This document shows, piece after piece, positions 1 through 7,526 of a stretch of DNA of 64,000 nucleotides (its first letter is position 1; each line of letters begins with the position of its first letter). The stretch is from Candidatus Izemoplasmatales bacterium (GTDB lineage Bacteria > Bacillota_I > Bacilli_A > Izemoplasmatales > Hujiaoplasmataceae). A program made the translations under genes and the position numbers. The stretch spans positions 248,001-312,000 of the forward strand of contig JBAZNL010000001.1 in NCBI GenBank assembly GCA_041649275.1, in the 5' to 3' direction. The notes beneath the pieces were generated by a model. That model saw only the letters and a program-made list of their open reading frames with translations, searched no databases and was not told the DNA's origin.

Positions 1-56
1 AAGCCGCCGAGGACGGAAAGGACGGCAAGCGCCAGGATCACGATGATCTTTTTCAT
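1..56 (-). CDS. Partial secreted or membrane protein (N-terminus only)
   Basis: Only the first 18 codons are inside the window; the rest runs off the left edge. The start reads MKKIIVILALAVLSVLGG, which looks like a signal peptide or first membrane helix: two lysines and then a hydrophobic stretch. An AGGAGG ribosome binding site sits at 65-70, 8 bases before the ATG, and overlaps the stop region of the upstream htrA-like gene. This suggests co-transcription and translational coupling with that gene. The function cannot be told from this fragment. Confidence 0.7.
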   Translation of the reverse strand, partial: MKKIIVILALAVLSVLGG

Positions 57-69
57 GGAAGGATCCTCC

Positions 70-1359
70 TCAGGGTCGCGGCATCAGTTCGATCGCGTCG
101 AACGTGAGATAGCCGCCGTTCCGGTAGACGGTGACGGAGATGACGTCGCCGACGTGGTACTGCTTGAACTGCTGGACGAAATCGTCGGTGTCGACGATGT
201 CGATCGCGCCGATCCGGGTGACGATGTCGCCCGGCTCGACATAACCGTCGAGGGTCGCGCCGTCGCCGACGGCGAGGACGTAGAAGCCGGCCTCGATGCC
301 CTCCGGAAGCGTGATTCCGTAGAAGGTGAAGTAGTCGGGGTTCTGGGCGATGTCGACGAAGGTGATCCCGAGCACGGGCTTGACCTTCGAGACGCCGAAT
401 TCCTCGATGTCGTCGCAGATCGCGGACACGAGGTTCGACGGGATCGCGAAGCCCATCCCCTCGATCTCGGTGGCGGCGATCTTGATCACGTTGATCCCGA
501 TCACCTCGCCGTCGAGGTTGAAGAGCGCGCCGCCCGAGTTGCCGGCGTTGATCGAGGCGTCGTGCTGGATGTAGTTCACGAACATGTCCTTGACCTCGTC
601 GTTGTCGATGTCGAAATAGCGGTCGAGTCCGGACACGATCCCCATCGTCATCGACCCGTAGTAGTCGAAGCCGGAGGGGTTCCCGACGGCGAGGACGATC
701 GTGCCCTTCGTGACGAGGTCGGAATCGCCGAACGCGGCGGTGGCGTAATCGGTCGCGGACGTGAAGTAGATCACGGCGACGTCGACGGTCGCGTCGACAC
801 CGCGCAGCACGCCGTCGTGATACTCGCCGTCGGGCGTAAGGATCCTGAGGGAAGCGGCGCCTTCGACGACGTGGTTGTTCGTGACCACGTAGTACTGGTC
901 TCCGGTGTGCTTGTAGACAACGCCGGAACCGACCGAAACGCCGTTGCCCTGGGCGTCGTAGTTGGCGACGCCGACGACGGCCTGGGCTTCGCCCATGGCG
1001 ACCGACCGCACCAGTTCGACGATCGAAAGCGGCGTGACGGTGATCGTGCCGTCGACGATCATGGCGACGACGTCGTCCATGATCTGGGCGTAGATCTCGT
1101 CGAAACGATCCTGGGACAGGTCGGCGGCGACTTCGGCGTAGACGGCGTCATAGAGTTCCGCATAGATGCGGTTGTAGACTTCCGACCGGATCAGGTCGAT
1201 GTCGATCGTGACCTCGGTGGTGGTGACGGATACGGTCGTCGCCGCGGTGGTGACGGCGGTCGTGGAGCGGGTGGTCGTCGAGATCGGGAAGACGAACGTG
1301 CAGCCGGCGAAGGCCACGGTCGCGATCAGGGCGAGGAACAGGGCAAGGATTCGTTTCAT
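70..1359 (-). CDS. htrA: HtrA/DegP-like S1C serine protease with PDZ domain, predicted lipoprotein
   Basis: This 429-residue protein is a trypsin-like surface protease of the HtrA/DegP family, which degrades or refolds damaged exported proteins. The N-terminus is a signal peptide ending in an FAGC lipobox-like site (Cys20), so it is probably anchored to the outer membrane face. A Thr-rich linker (about 28-50) follows, then a helical segment. The catalytic triad is visible: His163 in TNNHVV, Asp193 in TVDVAV, and Ser275 in NAGNSGGAL. A single PDZ domain forms the C-terminus (about 345-429). The ATG at 1359 has GAGGTG eight bases upstream; an earlier in-frame start at 1389 would lie inside the promoter -10 box. 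The lipobox replaces the transmembrane anchor usual in HtrA proteins of this phylum. Confidence 0.88.
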   Translation of the reverse strand: MKRILALFLALIATVAFAGCTFVFPISTTTRSTTAVTTAATTVSVTTTEVTIDIDLIRSEVYNRIYAELYDAVYAEVAADLSQDRFDEIYAQIMDDVVAMIVDGTITVTPLSIVELVRSVAMGEAQAVVGVANYDAQGNGVSVGSGVVYKHTGDQYYVVTNNHVVEGAASLRILTPDGEYHDGVLRGVDATVDVAVIYFTSATDYATAAFGDSDLVTKGTIVLAVGNPSGFDYYGSMTMGIVSGLDRYFDIDNDEVKDMFVNYIQHDASINAGNSGGALFNLDGEVIGINVIKIAATEIEGMGFAIPSNLVSAICDDIEEFGVSKVKPVLGITFVDIAQNPDYFTFYGITLPEGIEAGFYVLAVGDGATLDGYVEPGDIVTRIGAIDIVDTDDFVQQFKQYHVGDVISVTVYRNGGYLTFDAIELMPRP

Positions 1360-1387
1360 GTGCGACACCTCGTTGGGAATTGCGTCC

Positions 1388-1396
1388 ATTATAGCA
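1388..1396 (-). promoter_or_regulatory. Extended -10 promoter for htrA
   Basis: Read on the minus strand this is TGCTATAAT, a perfect extended -10 element, about 30 bases before the htrA start codon. No convincing -35 box lies 17 bases upstream. Confidence 0.6.
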
Positions 1397-1445
1397 CCGC
1401 GTCCCGCGCATTGCGTGACGCGTGCGTGTTTTTTTGATGAAATCG

Positions 1446-2078
1446 CTAGCGCCCGCGCGGTTCCGGGTCGTCGGTCTCGATGACGAGCAGACGGCCTTTC
1501 GAAAACGCCACTTCGCCCGCGCCTTCGTTGGAGACGCAGAGCGACTCGTGGGTGGCGAGGTAATGGTCGTCGAGTTCGTAGCGGAATCCCTTGATGGACA
1601 GCCGGTAACAGTCCTCGAGCGCGAAGAAGGAGACGTACCGCCGGTCGTTCGCGATCCGGTGGACGCCCTTGCGGAGCACGTACATGCGCGTCCGGCCGTC
1701 TTCGAAGGAAAGATCGTAGCGCTTCATCAGGTTGACGTTGGCGATCAGGTGGTCGACCCGTCCGCCGATCCCACCGTAGACGACGATCTCGTCGTAGACA
1801 TGGTGGTTGTGCACGTAGTCGACGGCGAAGGCGAGGTCGGTCATGTTCTTGTCGGCCGGCAGTTCGACGACGACCTTCGCCGTGGTTCGGACGCGGTCGA
1901 CGTTTCCCGGATCGATCGAGTCGAAGTCGCCGACGGCGAGATCGATCGGCAGGTTCGCTTCGAGCATGCGGTCCAGTCCTGAATCGACGCCGACGAGCAG
2001 ATCCCCCTCCTCCTCGCGGTAGAGGCGGGACACGTCGTAATCGTTCGGTCCGGCGAAGATCTTAACCCTGACGGCCAT
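1446..2078 (-). CDS. thiN: Thiamine pyrophosphokinase
   Basis: This 210-residue protein transfers pyrophosphate from ATP to thiamine to make thiamine diphosphate, in the cytoplasm. The family motifs are present: GVDSGLD near residue 30, LAVGDFDSID near 45, and the LPADKNMTDLAFA block near 80. GGIGGRVDH follows, and a small beta-rich C-terminal domain completes the usual length. The ATG at 2078 lies inside the end of rpe (17-base overlap), with only a weak GGAG upstream, so translation is probably coupled. It is the last gene of rsgA-rpe-thiN, a gene order common in Bacillota. No clear terminator follows, so transcription may continue into htrA. Confidence 0.93.
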   Translation of the reverse strand: MAVRVKIFAGPNDYDVSRLYREEEGDLLVGVDSGLDRMLEANLPIDLAVGDFDSIDPGNVDRVRTTAKVVVELPADKNMTDLAFAVDYVHNHHVYDEIVVYGGIGGRVDHLIANVNLMKRYDLSFEDGRTRMYVLRKGVHRIANDRRYVSFFALEDCYRLSIKGFRYELDDHYLATHESLCVSNEGAGEVAFSKGRLLVIETDDPEPRGR

Positions 2079-2709
2079 GGGCGAGCTCCGCGATCGCGTT
2101 TTCGCGATCGGCACGATTGAAGATGAACGATCCGGCGACGACGACGTCGGCGCCGGCGGCGCGGACGATTTCGGCCGTCTCGGCGTTGATCCCGCCGTCG
2201 ACCTCGATCAGGAAGTCGAGGCCGCGAGCGCGGCGGATCGCGGCGAGCCGGGCGATCCTGTCCGCCGCCGCGGGCAGGAACCGCTGCCCCCCGCGTCCCG
2301 GTTCGACCGACATGACGAGGACGAGGTCGGCGGATCCGAGGTACGGTTCGAGCGCGGCGACGGGCGTCGCGGGCTTGATCGAGACGCCGGCCTTGAGGCC
2401 GAGCGCCTTGAGCGCGGAGAGCGCCGCGGCCGGGTCGGCGACCGCCTCGAGGTGGAAGGTGACGGAATCGGCGCCCGCGGCCGCATAGTCGGAAAAGGAC
2501 GCCTCCGGGGCGACGGTCATCAGATGGCAGTCGAAGAACCGGTCGCTCTTCGGCCGCAGGGCGCGGACCAGTTCGTGGCCGTACGTCGCCGCGGGCACGA
2601 ACCTTCCGTCCATCACGTCGAAGTGGAGCCAGGCGGCGGATGCGACGGAGGTGATCTCGTTGTCGAGGTCGTTCATGTCGGCGGTCAGGAAGGATGGGGC
2701 GACGATCAT
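2062..2709 (-). CDS. rpe: Ribulose-phosphate 3-epimerase
   Basis: This 215-residue TIM-barrel enzyme interconverts ribulose 5-phosphate and xylulose 5-phosphate in the pentose phosphate pathway. Family motifs are clear: MIVAPSFLTAD at the N-terminus, LHFDVMDGRFVP with a metal-binding His-x-Asp, MSVEPGRGGQRF near residue 140, and EVDGGIN near 170, followed by the phosphate-binding VVAGSFIF. The ATG at 2709 is chosen over an in-frame GTG at 2718 because AGGTGA lies five bases before the ATG and overlaps the GTG. It sits directly after rsgA (10 bases) and overlaps thiN. Confidence 0.96.
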   Translation of the reverse strand: MIVAPSFLTADMNDLDNEITSVASAAWLHFDVMDGRFVPAATYGHELVRALRPKSDRFFDCHLMTVAPEASFSDYAAAGADSVTFHLEAVADPAAALSALKALGLKAGVSIKPATPVAALEPYLGSADLVLVMSVEPGRGGQRFLPAAADRIARLAAIRRARGLDFLIEVDGGINAETAEIVRAAGADVVVAGSFIFNRADRENAIAELAHGRQG

Positions 2710-2719
2710 CGGACTCACC

Positions 2720-3586
2720 TCAGTATTTCGGCTTCAGGTTCCTGATCTCCTCGCGGATCCTCAGGTAGTTGGCGTGACGTTCGGGCAGGATCGTCCCGGC
2801 CGCGACGGCGGCCTTGACGGCGCAGCCGGGCTCGTGGTCGTGGGTGCAGCCGTTGAACCGGCAGCGGTCCGCGACGGCGGTGAAGTCGGGATAGAGGTCC
2901 TGCAGGGTGGCGAGCCGGACGCCCTCGAACTCAAGCCGCGAGAAGCCCGGCGTGTCGGCGATCCAGCCGTCGGAGAAGGGGATCAGCTCGACCGTGCGGG
3001 TCGTGTGCTTCCCGCGCCCGAGCGCCTGCGAAATCGCGTCGGTGGCGCGGTGCAGGGTGGGGTCGACGGCGTTCAAAAGGCTCGACTTGCCGGCGCCGGT
3101 CTGGCCGGCGAGGACGCTCGTCCTGCCCCGGAGATGGGGCTTGAGGGCTTCGGCGCCGTCGGTTTCGAGCGAGTTCACGAACAGCACCGGACAGAACGGC
3201 TCGTAGAACGAAAGCTTCCGCCGGAGCGTCGACAGTTTCTCGCTTCCGAGGAGGTCGATCTTCGTGACGACGATCAGCGGCGCAACGCCCGCGGCGCGCA
3301 CGAGGACGAGGAACTGGTCGAGCAGGAGGAAGGAGAAGTCCGGTTCGCGCGCGGCGTTCACGACGATCGCCTGGTCGACGTTGGCGACGGCCGGTCGGAC
3401 GAGGTCGTTTCGGCGCGGCCGGATCGCGCGGATCGCGCCGTCCGCGACGACGACGTCGTCGCCGACCCTGGGCGATTCGCCCTGGTGGCGGAAGATGCCC
3501 GCGGCGCGCAGGTCGACGGTGTTGCCTTCCTTGTCGACGACGGTGTAGAGTCCCCCCGTCAGCCGGATGATCTTGCCCTCGTTCAA
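2720..3586 (-). CDS. rsgA: Small ribosomal subunit biogenesis GTPase RsgA
   Basis: RsgA is a circularly permuted GTPase that checks late 30S subunit maturation. In this 288-residue protein an OB-fold covers about 1-65. The G motifs run in permuted order: G4 TKID at 108-111, P-loop GQTGAGKS at 161-168, and G3 DTPG at 211-214. A C-terminal zinc site has Cys242, Cys247, His249 and Cys255. The start is a TTG at 3586 with GGGGG seven bases upstream; no in-frame ATG exists nearby. It is the first gene of the rsgA-rpe-thiN operon. Confidence 0.96.
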   Translation of the reverse strand: MNEGKIIRLTGGLYTVVDKEGNTVDLRAAGIFRHQGESPRVGDDVVVADGAIRAIRPRRNDLVRPAVANVDQAIVVNAAREPDFSFLLLDQFLVLVRAAGVAPLIVVTKIDLLGSEKLSTLRRKLSFYEPFCPVLFVNSLETDGAEALKPHLRGRTSVLAGQTGAGKSSLLNAVDPTLHRATDAISQALGRGKHTTRTVELIPFSDGWIADTPGFSRLEFEGVRLATLQDLYPDFTAVADRCRFNGCTHDHEPGCAVKAAVAAGTILPERHANYLRIREEIRNLKPKY

Positions 3587-3615
3587 GCCGATTCCCCCTT
3601 CGAATGCATACCGTC

Positions 3616-3644
3616 ATTATAACCCAAAAGCCATGAAAAAAGAA
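3616..3644 (-). promoter_or_regulatory. Promoter for rsgA-rpe-thiN
   Basis: A TATAAT -10 box lies at 3616-3621 on the minus strand, 30 bases before the rsgA start. The -35 position reads TTCTTT (weak) and overlaps the terminator of the preceding rubrerythrin gene. Confidence 0.5.
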
Positions 3645-3657
3645 GACTCGCGTCTTC
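3635..3657 (-). terminator. Rho-independent terminator after rubrerythrin
   Basis: On the minus strand a GAAGAC-GCGA-GTCTTC hairpin (3642-3657) is followed directly by six T residues, 18 bases after the rubrerythrin stop codon. Confidence 0.85.
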
Positions 3658-3674
3658 TCTCTTCGGTATCCGGT

Positions 3675-4214
3675 TCAGTAACCCTTGACGCGGCGCTCGA
3701 AGTAGGCCTTCGGGTGGTCGCACACCGGGCACTTCTCGGGGGCCTTCTTCCCGACGTGGATGTGTCCGCATTCGCGGCAGATCCAGATCGTCGACTCCTC
3801 GGATTCGAACACGCGGGCGTCCTGGACGCTCTTCAGGAGGGCGAGATAGCGCTCCTCGTGCTCCTTCTCGATCTTCGCGACCGCTTCGAAGAGGAAGGCG
3901 ATCTTCGTGAAGCCTTCCGCGCGGGCGGTCTCGGCGAAGCCCTTGTACATGTCGGTCCATTCGTAGTGCTCGCCCGCGGCGCCGTCCTGGAGGTTCTCCG
4001 CCGTCGACGGGATCTCGCCGTCGTGGAGCAGCTTGAACCAGATCTTGGCGTGCGCCTTTTCGTTCTCGGCGGTCTCGAGGAAGAAGGCGGCGATCTGGTT
4101 GTAGCCTTCCTTCTGCGCGGCCGACGCGTAGTACGTGTACTTGTTCCTGGCCTGCGATTCGCCGGCAAACGCCGCGCGCAGGTTGGCTTCGGTCTTGCTG
4201 CCTTTCAGTTCCAT
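3675..4214 (-). CDS. rbr: Rubrerythrin
   Basis: Rubrerythrin is a cytoplasmic non-haem diiron peroxidase that protects anaerobes from hydrogen peroxide. This 179-residue protein has the standard order. An N-terminal four-helix diiron domain carries the ExxR-type ligands (AGESQARNKY, ETAENEKAHA, AEGFTKIAFLFEAVAKIEKEH). A C-terminal rubredoxin-type iron site follows, CRECGHIHVGKKAPEKCPVC. The ATG at 4214 has GGGAGGA seven bases upstream; longer in-frame starts have no ribosome binding site and would include the promoter. It is a single-gene unit with its own promoter and terminator. Its presence supports an anaerobic or microaerobic lifestyle. Confidence 0.96.
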   Translation of the reverse strand: MELKGSKTEANLRAAFAGESQARNKYTYYASAAQKEGYNQIAAFFLETAENEKAHAKIWFKLLHDGEIPSTAENLQDGAAGEHYEWTDMYKGFAETARAEGFTKIAFLFEAVAKIEKEHEERYLALLKSVQDARVFESEESTIWICRECGHIHVGKKAPEKCPVCDHPKAYFERRVKGY

Positions 4215-4251
4215 GGAATGTCCTCCCGTATGAGATGTGTCGTCTGGCATC

Positions 4252-4280
4252 ATTGTACCATGTTTCCGATCCGTTGGAAA
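4252..4280 (-). promoter_or_regulatory. Promoter for rubrerythrin
   Basis: A TACAAT -10 box (4252-4257) lies 17 bases from a weak -35 TTTCCA (4275-4280). The predicted transcript start is about 30 bases before the start codon. Confidence 0.5.
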
Positions 4281-4296
4281 GCCCCCGCGGGCGTGC

Positions 4297-5436
4297 TCAG
4301 TCGCCGAAGCTGATGCCGATGCACTTGGCCGCGGTGACGAGGTCGCCGCGTGGATTGACGACCTTGGCGCCGCCGTGCGAGGTTTCACCCATCACGCCGG
4401 AGCCGACGACGTCGACGATGTCGACGGGGACCATCTTGTTGTTCTTGATCGCGACCATCTTGGCGAAGTCGCCGTTGGCCACCATGTCGACGGCGAACGA
4501 ACCGTAGCGGGTGGAGAGGACGCGGTCGAAGGCGTTCGTGACGCCGCCGCGCTGGATGTAGCCGAGGTTCGTCGAGCGAACCTCCTGGCCGGTGATCGGC
4601 GAGACGAACTTCTCGAGCAGAAGCGCGAGCTGCTCGCCGGCGCCGCCGAAGCGGATTGCGTCGGGGGAATCCTCGACGATCTTCTTGACGGTGACGTCGC
4701 CGTCGAACGGGCGGGCGCCCTCGGAGATGCAGATGATCGAGAACTTCGAGCCGCGGTCATAGCGTTCGATGACCTGGGCGGCGACCTTCTTGATGTCGTA
4801 GGGGATCTCGGGGATCAGGATCACGTCGGCGGATCCGGCGATGCCGCCTTCAAGGGCGAGCCAGCCGGCGTTGCGGCCCATCACCTCGAGGATCATCACG
4901 CGGTCGTGGGAGAAGGCGGTGGTGTGGAGCGCGTCGAGGGCGTCGGTGATGTGGTCGAGGGCGGTGCGGTAGCCGAAGGTGATGTCGGTGGCGGGGACGT
5001 CGTTGTCGATCGTCTTCGGAATCCCGACGACGTTCACGCCCTTGCGGCCGAAGTCGCGGGCGGAGGTGAGGGTGCCGTCGCCGCCGATGATGACGAGGGC
5101 ATCGACGTCGTGCTTCCTCAGGTTGGCGATCGCGACGTCCGAAACGTCCTTCTTGACGAACTTGCCGGTCTCGTCCTTCACCTTGTAGGCGAAGAGGTTG
5201 TCCTTGTTGGAATTCTTCAGGATCGTGCCGCCCTGGTGGAAGATGCCGGAGACGGTCTTCAGGTCCATCTCGACATACTGGTCGTTGTAGAGACCGTAGT
5301 AGCCGCCGATGAAGCCGATGACCTCGTAGCCGTATTTCAGGATCGCCGTGCGGACGACCGAACGGATCACGGCGTTGAGGCCGGAACAGTCTCCACCGCC
5401 GGTGAGAAGCGCGATTTTCTTGATCGGTTTTTCCAT
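4297..5436 (-). CDS. pfkA: 6-phosphofructokinase
   Basis: This 379-residue enzyme phosphorylates fructose 6-phosphate to fructose 1,6-bisphosphate in glycolysis. Family motifs are LLTGGGDCSGLNAVI at the N-terminus, GGDGTLTSA, GIPKTIDNDVPATD with the catalytic Asp, MGRNAGWLA, and GYIQRGG near the C-terminus. The residue after GGD is Gly, as in ATP enzymes. The PKTIDND Lys is instead the residue seen in pyrophosphate enzymes, so the protein has a mixed signature (known in group III ATP-PFKs). At 379 residues it is longer than the classical 320-residue bacterial form. The ATG at 5436 has AAGGA eight bases before it; an ATG at 5445 directly touches that site. It is monocistronic. Confidence 0.93.
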   Translation of the reverse strand: MEKPIKKIALLTGGGDCSGLNAVIRSVVRTAILKYGYEVIGFIGGYYGLYNDQYVEMDLKTVSGIFHQGGTILKNSNKDNLFAYKVKDETGKFVKKDVSDVAIANLRKHDVDALVIIGGDGTLTSARDFGRKGVNVVGIPKTIDNDVPATDITFGYRTALDHITDALDALHTTAFSHDRVMILEVMGRNAGWLALEGGIAGSADVILIPEIPYDIKKVAAQVIERYDRGSKFSIICISEGARPFDGDVTVKKIVEDSPDAIRFGGAGEQLALLLEKFVSPITGQEVRSTNLGYIQRGGVTNAFDRVLSTRYGSFAVDMVANGDFAKMVAIKNNKMVPVDIVDVVGSGVMGETSHGGAKVVNPRGDLVTAAKCIGISFGD

Positions 5437-5462
5437 GTCATTCATCCTTTTTTCTATAAACT

Positions 5463-5468
5463 ATTATA
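5463..5468 (-). promoter_or_regulatory. -10 box for pfkA
   Basis: A perfect TATAAT on the minus strand lies 27 bases before the pfkA start. A TTGACG at 5493-5498 is 24 bases away, too far to be a normal -35 partner. Confidence 0.45.
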
Positions 5469-5510
5469 TAGTCTACCATCATTCCATCGTTCCGTCAAAC
5501 GGGATTTTCT

Positions 5511-6542
5511 TCATCTTTCGCACTGGTCGGCCTTCATCCGGAGCTGACCGCAGGCGGCGTCGATGTCGCCGCCCTGCTCCTTGCGGAGGACGGCGTTGAT
5601 CCCGCGCTTGGCGAGCCGGTCGTAGAACCGCATCGCCCGTTCCATGTCGGTGCGGGCATACCGGAACTCCCGCACGTGGTTGTAGGGAATCAGGTTCACG
5701 TAGGCGTTCAGGCCGCGGATCAGGTCGGAGAGTTCGTCGGCCTGTTCGACGGCATCGTTGACGCCTGAAAGCAGGATGTATTCGAAGGTGACGCGCCGCC
5801 CCGTCTTCTCGAAATAGGCGGCGCACGCGGCGATCACGTCCTTGAGCGGATAGGCGCGGTTGATCTTCATGATCCGCGAACGGAGTTCGTCGTTCGGCGC
5901 GTGAAGGCTGATCGCGAGGTTCGAGCGGATCGGTTCCTCGGCGTATTCCAGAATCTTCGGGACGATCCCGCAGGTCGAGACGGTGATGTGGCGCTGCCCG
6001 ATCGCGAGGCCCTTCGGATGGTTCACGATGCGGATGAATTCGACGACGTTGTCGTAGTTGTCGAAGGGTTCGCCGGTGCCCATCACGACGACGTGGGTGA
6101 CGGTGATCCCGGCGTAGCGTTCGACGGAGGCGACCTGGTTCACCAGTTCGGCGGGCGTCAGGTCGCGCACCTTCGCCTGCAGCCCGCTCGCGCAGAACGA
6201 GCAGCCCATGCTGCATCCGACCTGGCTCGAAACGCAGACGCTCATGCCGTAGTCCTGCATCATCAGGACCGTTTCGACGGCGAGGCAGTCGTCGAGGAGA
6301 AAGAGGAACTTGCGCGTCCCGTCGGTGGCGGTCTGCTCGCGCTTCACGGAAAGCGGCGCAAACGAATAGGCGGATTCGAGATGGGCGCGGAGATCCTTCG
6401 AAAGGTTGGTCATCTCGGCGAAGGAGGCGACCTTCTTCTGGTAGACCCATTCGAAGACCTGGGTGGCGTTGAACTTCTTGAAGCCGGCGTCGACGAGCCG
6501 GGATGCGAGGGCTTCGAGGGTGAAGCCGTAGAGGTCGAGCAT
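5511..6542 (-). CDS. rlmN: 23S rRNA (adenine2503-C2)/tRNA (A37-C2) methyltransferase RlmN
   Basis: RlmN is a radical SAM enzyme that methylates C2 of A2503 in 23S rRNA and A37 in some tRNAs. The 343-residue protein has the usual length. The radical SAM CxxxCxxC motif is visible as CSMGCSFC, just after SSQVGC. GTGEPFDNYDNV, a SAM-binding segment, follows, and then STCGIVP. The catalytic C-terminal cysteine is present in AACGQLR. An AAGGA site precedes the ATG by seven bases. The product belongs to the normal RlmN group, since the conserved residues match that family rather than Cfr. Confidence 0.96.
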   Translation of the reverse strand: MLDLYGFTLEALASRLVDAGFKKFNATQVFEWVYQKKVASFAEMTNLSKDLRAHLESAYSFAPLSVKREQTATDGTRKFLFLLDDCLAVETVLMMQDYGMSVCVSSQVGCSMGCSFCASGLQAKVRDLTPAELVNQVASVERYAGITVTHVVVMGTGEPFDNYDNVVEFIRIVNHPKGLAIGQRHITVSTCGIVPKILEYAEEPIRSNLAISLHAPNDELRSRIMKINRAYPLKDVIAACAAYFEKTGRRVTFEYILLSGVNDAVEQADELSDLIRGLNAYVNLIPYNHVREFRYARTDMERAMRFYDRLAKRGINAVLRKEQGGDIDAACGQLRMKADQCER

Positions 6543-6601
6543 GGACGGATCCTTTCCGACGGAACGCGCGCCGCGATCGGCGGCCGGTCCGTGCCAACAT
6601 C

Positions 6602-6610
6602 ATTATATCA
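6602..6610 (-). promoter_or_regulatory. Extended -10 promoter for rlmN
   Basis: TGATATAAT on the minus strand, 60 bases upstream of the rlmN ATG. The -35 position (TCGTCA, 17-base spacer) is poor, so the TG extension probably compensates. Confidence 0.6.
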
Positions 6611-6640
6611 CGAGCGTCCGCGACTGACGACGGGACGAAC

Positions 6641-6670
6641 GAAAATCGGCCGTCCGCGGGGACGGCCGAT
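6641..6670 (-). terminator. Rho-independent terminator after the ABC-2 transporter genes
   Basis: An 11-bp GC-rich stem (ATCGGCCGTCC pairing with its complement across CCGC) is followed by TTTTCGTT on the minus strand. It lies just after the permease stop codon at 6678. Confidence 0.85.
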
Positions 6671-6677
6671 CGGCGGA

Positions 6678-7526
6678 TCAGCTCTTGTGCTTGCGTTGCG
6701 ACACGACGACGATCGACAGTCCGTAGAAGACGACGACGGTCGCGGCCAGGATGAGGAGGTGGCCCCAGACCGGCATGATCGTCCCGCCGTAGTCGAAGTC
6801 GACGCCGAGGAAGGTGCGGATCTCCGCGGGCAGGTCCTGGAGCGGGACCGCCTCGGCGATCATGATCTTGCGGAAGAGGACGGCCGCGTGCGACACCGGG
6901 AAGATCCGGATCACGGCCTGGACGGCTTCCGGAAGGACGCCCATCGGGATGTAGGCGCCGGTGAGGAAGCCGACGATCGTCCCGAGGATCGTCGATACCG
7001 TCGAAAACGCGTTCGCGGTCTTGAGGAAGGTGGTGACGAAGAAGACGAAGGCGCTCGAGGCGGAGACCGAGAGGACGACGAGTCCGACCAGCCGCAACAG
7101 CGCGGACAGCGAGACGAGTTCGCCGCCGTTCACGACGATGTACGTTTCGGCGAGGACGAAGGTGAAGCAGGTCATGACGATGCCGATCACGATCGACGAG
7201 AGCACGTAGGCGAGCACGAGCTGCCAGTGGCGGACGGGCGAGACCTCGAAGTCGCGGATCAGCTTCTTCTGGGTATCGTCGACCATCGTGCCGAATGCGC
7301 CCATCGCGGTCGTGATCGAGGCCGCCGCGATCACGCCGCCCATGATCCACGAATCCATCATGAAGCGCCCGTTCTCGCCGGCGTACTGGCCGACGTCGGC
7401 CATCGTGTTCCCGAGGAACATGAGGTAGAGGCCGATGATGATGATGACGCCGAGCATCGAGAAGAAGACCGAGGCGCGGTCGCGGAAATAGACCCGGAGA
7501 TTGCGTCGGAGCAGCGAGAGGATCAT
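6678..7526 (-). CDS. ABC-2 type transporter permease
   Basis: This 282-residue membrane protein has about six hydrophobic helices. A typical ABC-2 layout is visible: a cytoplasmic RRNLRVYFRDRASVFFS start, TM1, a long external loop (about 42-60), then five helices, ending in the basic tail SQRKHKS. It resembles daunorubicin-type or multidrug exporter permeases. Its start overlaps the ATPase stop by four bases (ATGA), so the two subunits are translationally coupled and presumably form one exporter. The substrate is unknown. Confidence 0.88.
   Translation of the reverse strand: MILSLLRRNLRVYFRDRASVFFSMLGVIIIIGLYLMFLGNTMADVGQYAGENGRFMMDSWIMGGVIAAASITTAMGAFGTMVDDTQKKLIRDFEVSPVRHWQLVLAYVLSSIVIGIVMTCFTFVLAETYIVVNGGELVSLSALLRLVGLVVLSVSASSAFVFFVTTFLKTANAFSTVSTILGTIVGFLTGAYIPMGVLPEAVQAVIRIFPVSHAAVLFRKIMIAEAVPLQDLPAEIRTFLGVDFDYGGTIMPVWGHLLILAATVVVFYGLSIVVVSQRKHKS

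Noticed and set aside
43..1437. 464-codon plus-strand open frame opposite htrA
   Set aside because: Low-complexity Asp/Val/Gly/Arg product with no motif, fully antisense to a gene with a clear catalytic triad.
1399..1440. Terminator for the thiN operon (T run at 1429-1437)
   Set aside because: The T run is on the plus strand, while thiN is on the minus strand, and no stable hairpin precedes it in the right direction.
5479..7350. 623-codon minus-strand frame overlapping rlmN and the ABC permease
   Set aside because: Arg/Asp-rich translation out of frame with two well-supported genes, with no ribosome binding site or conserved motif.
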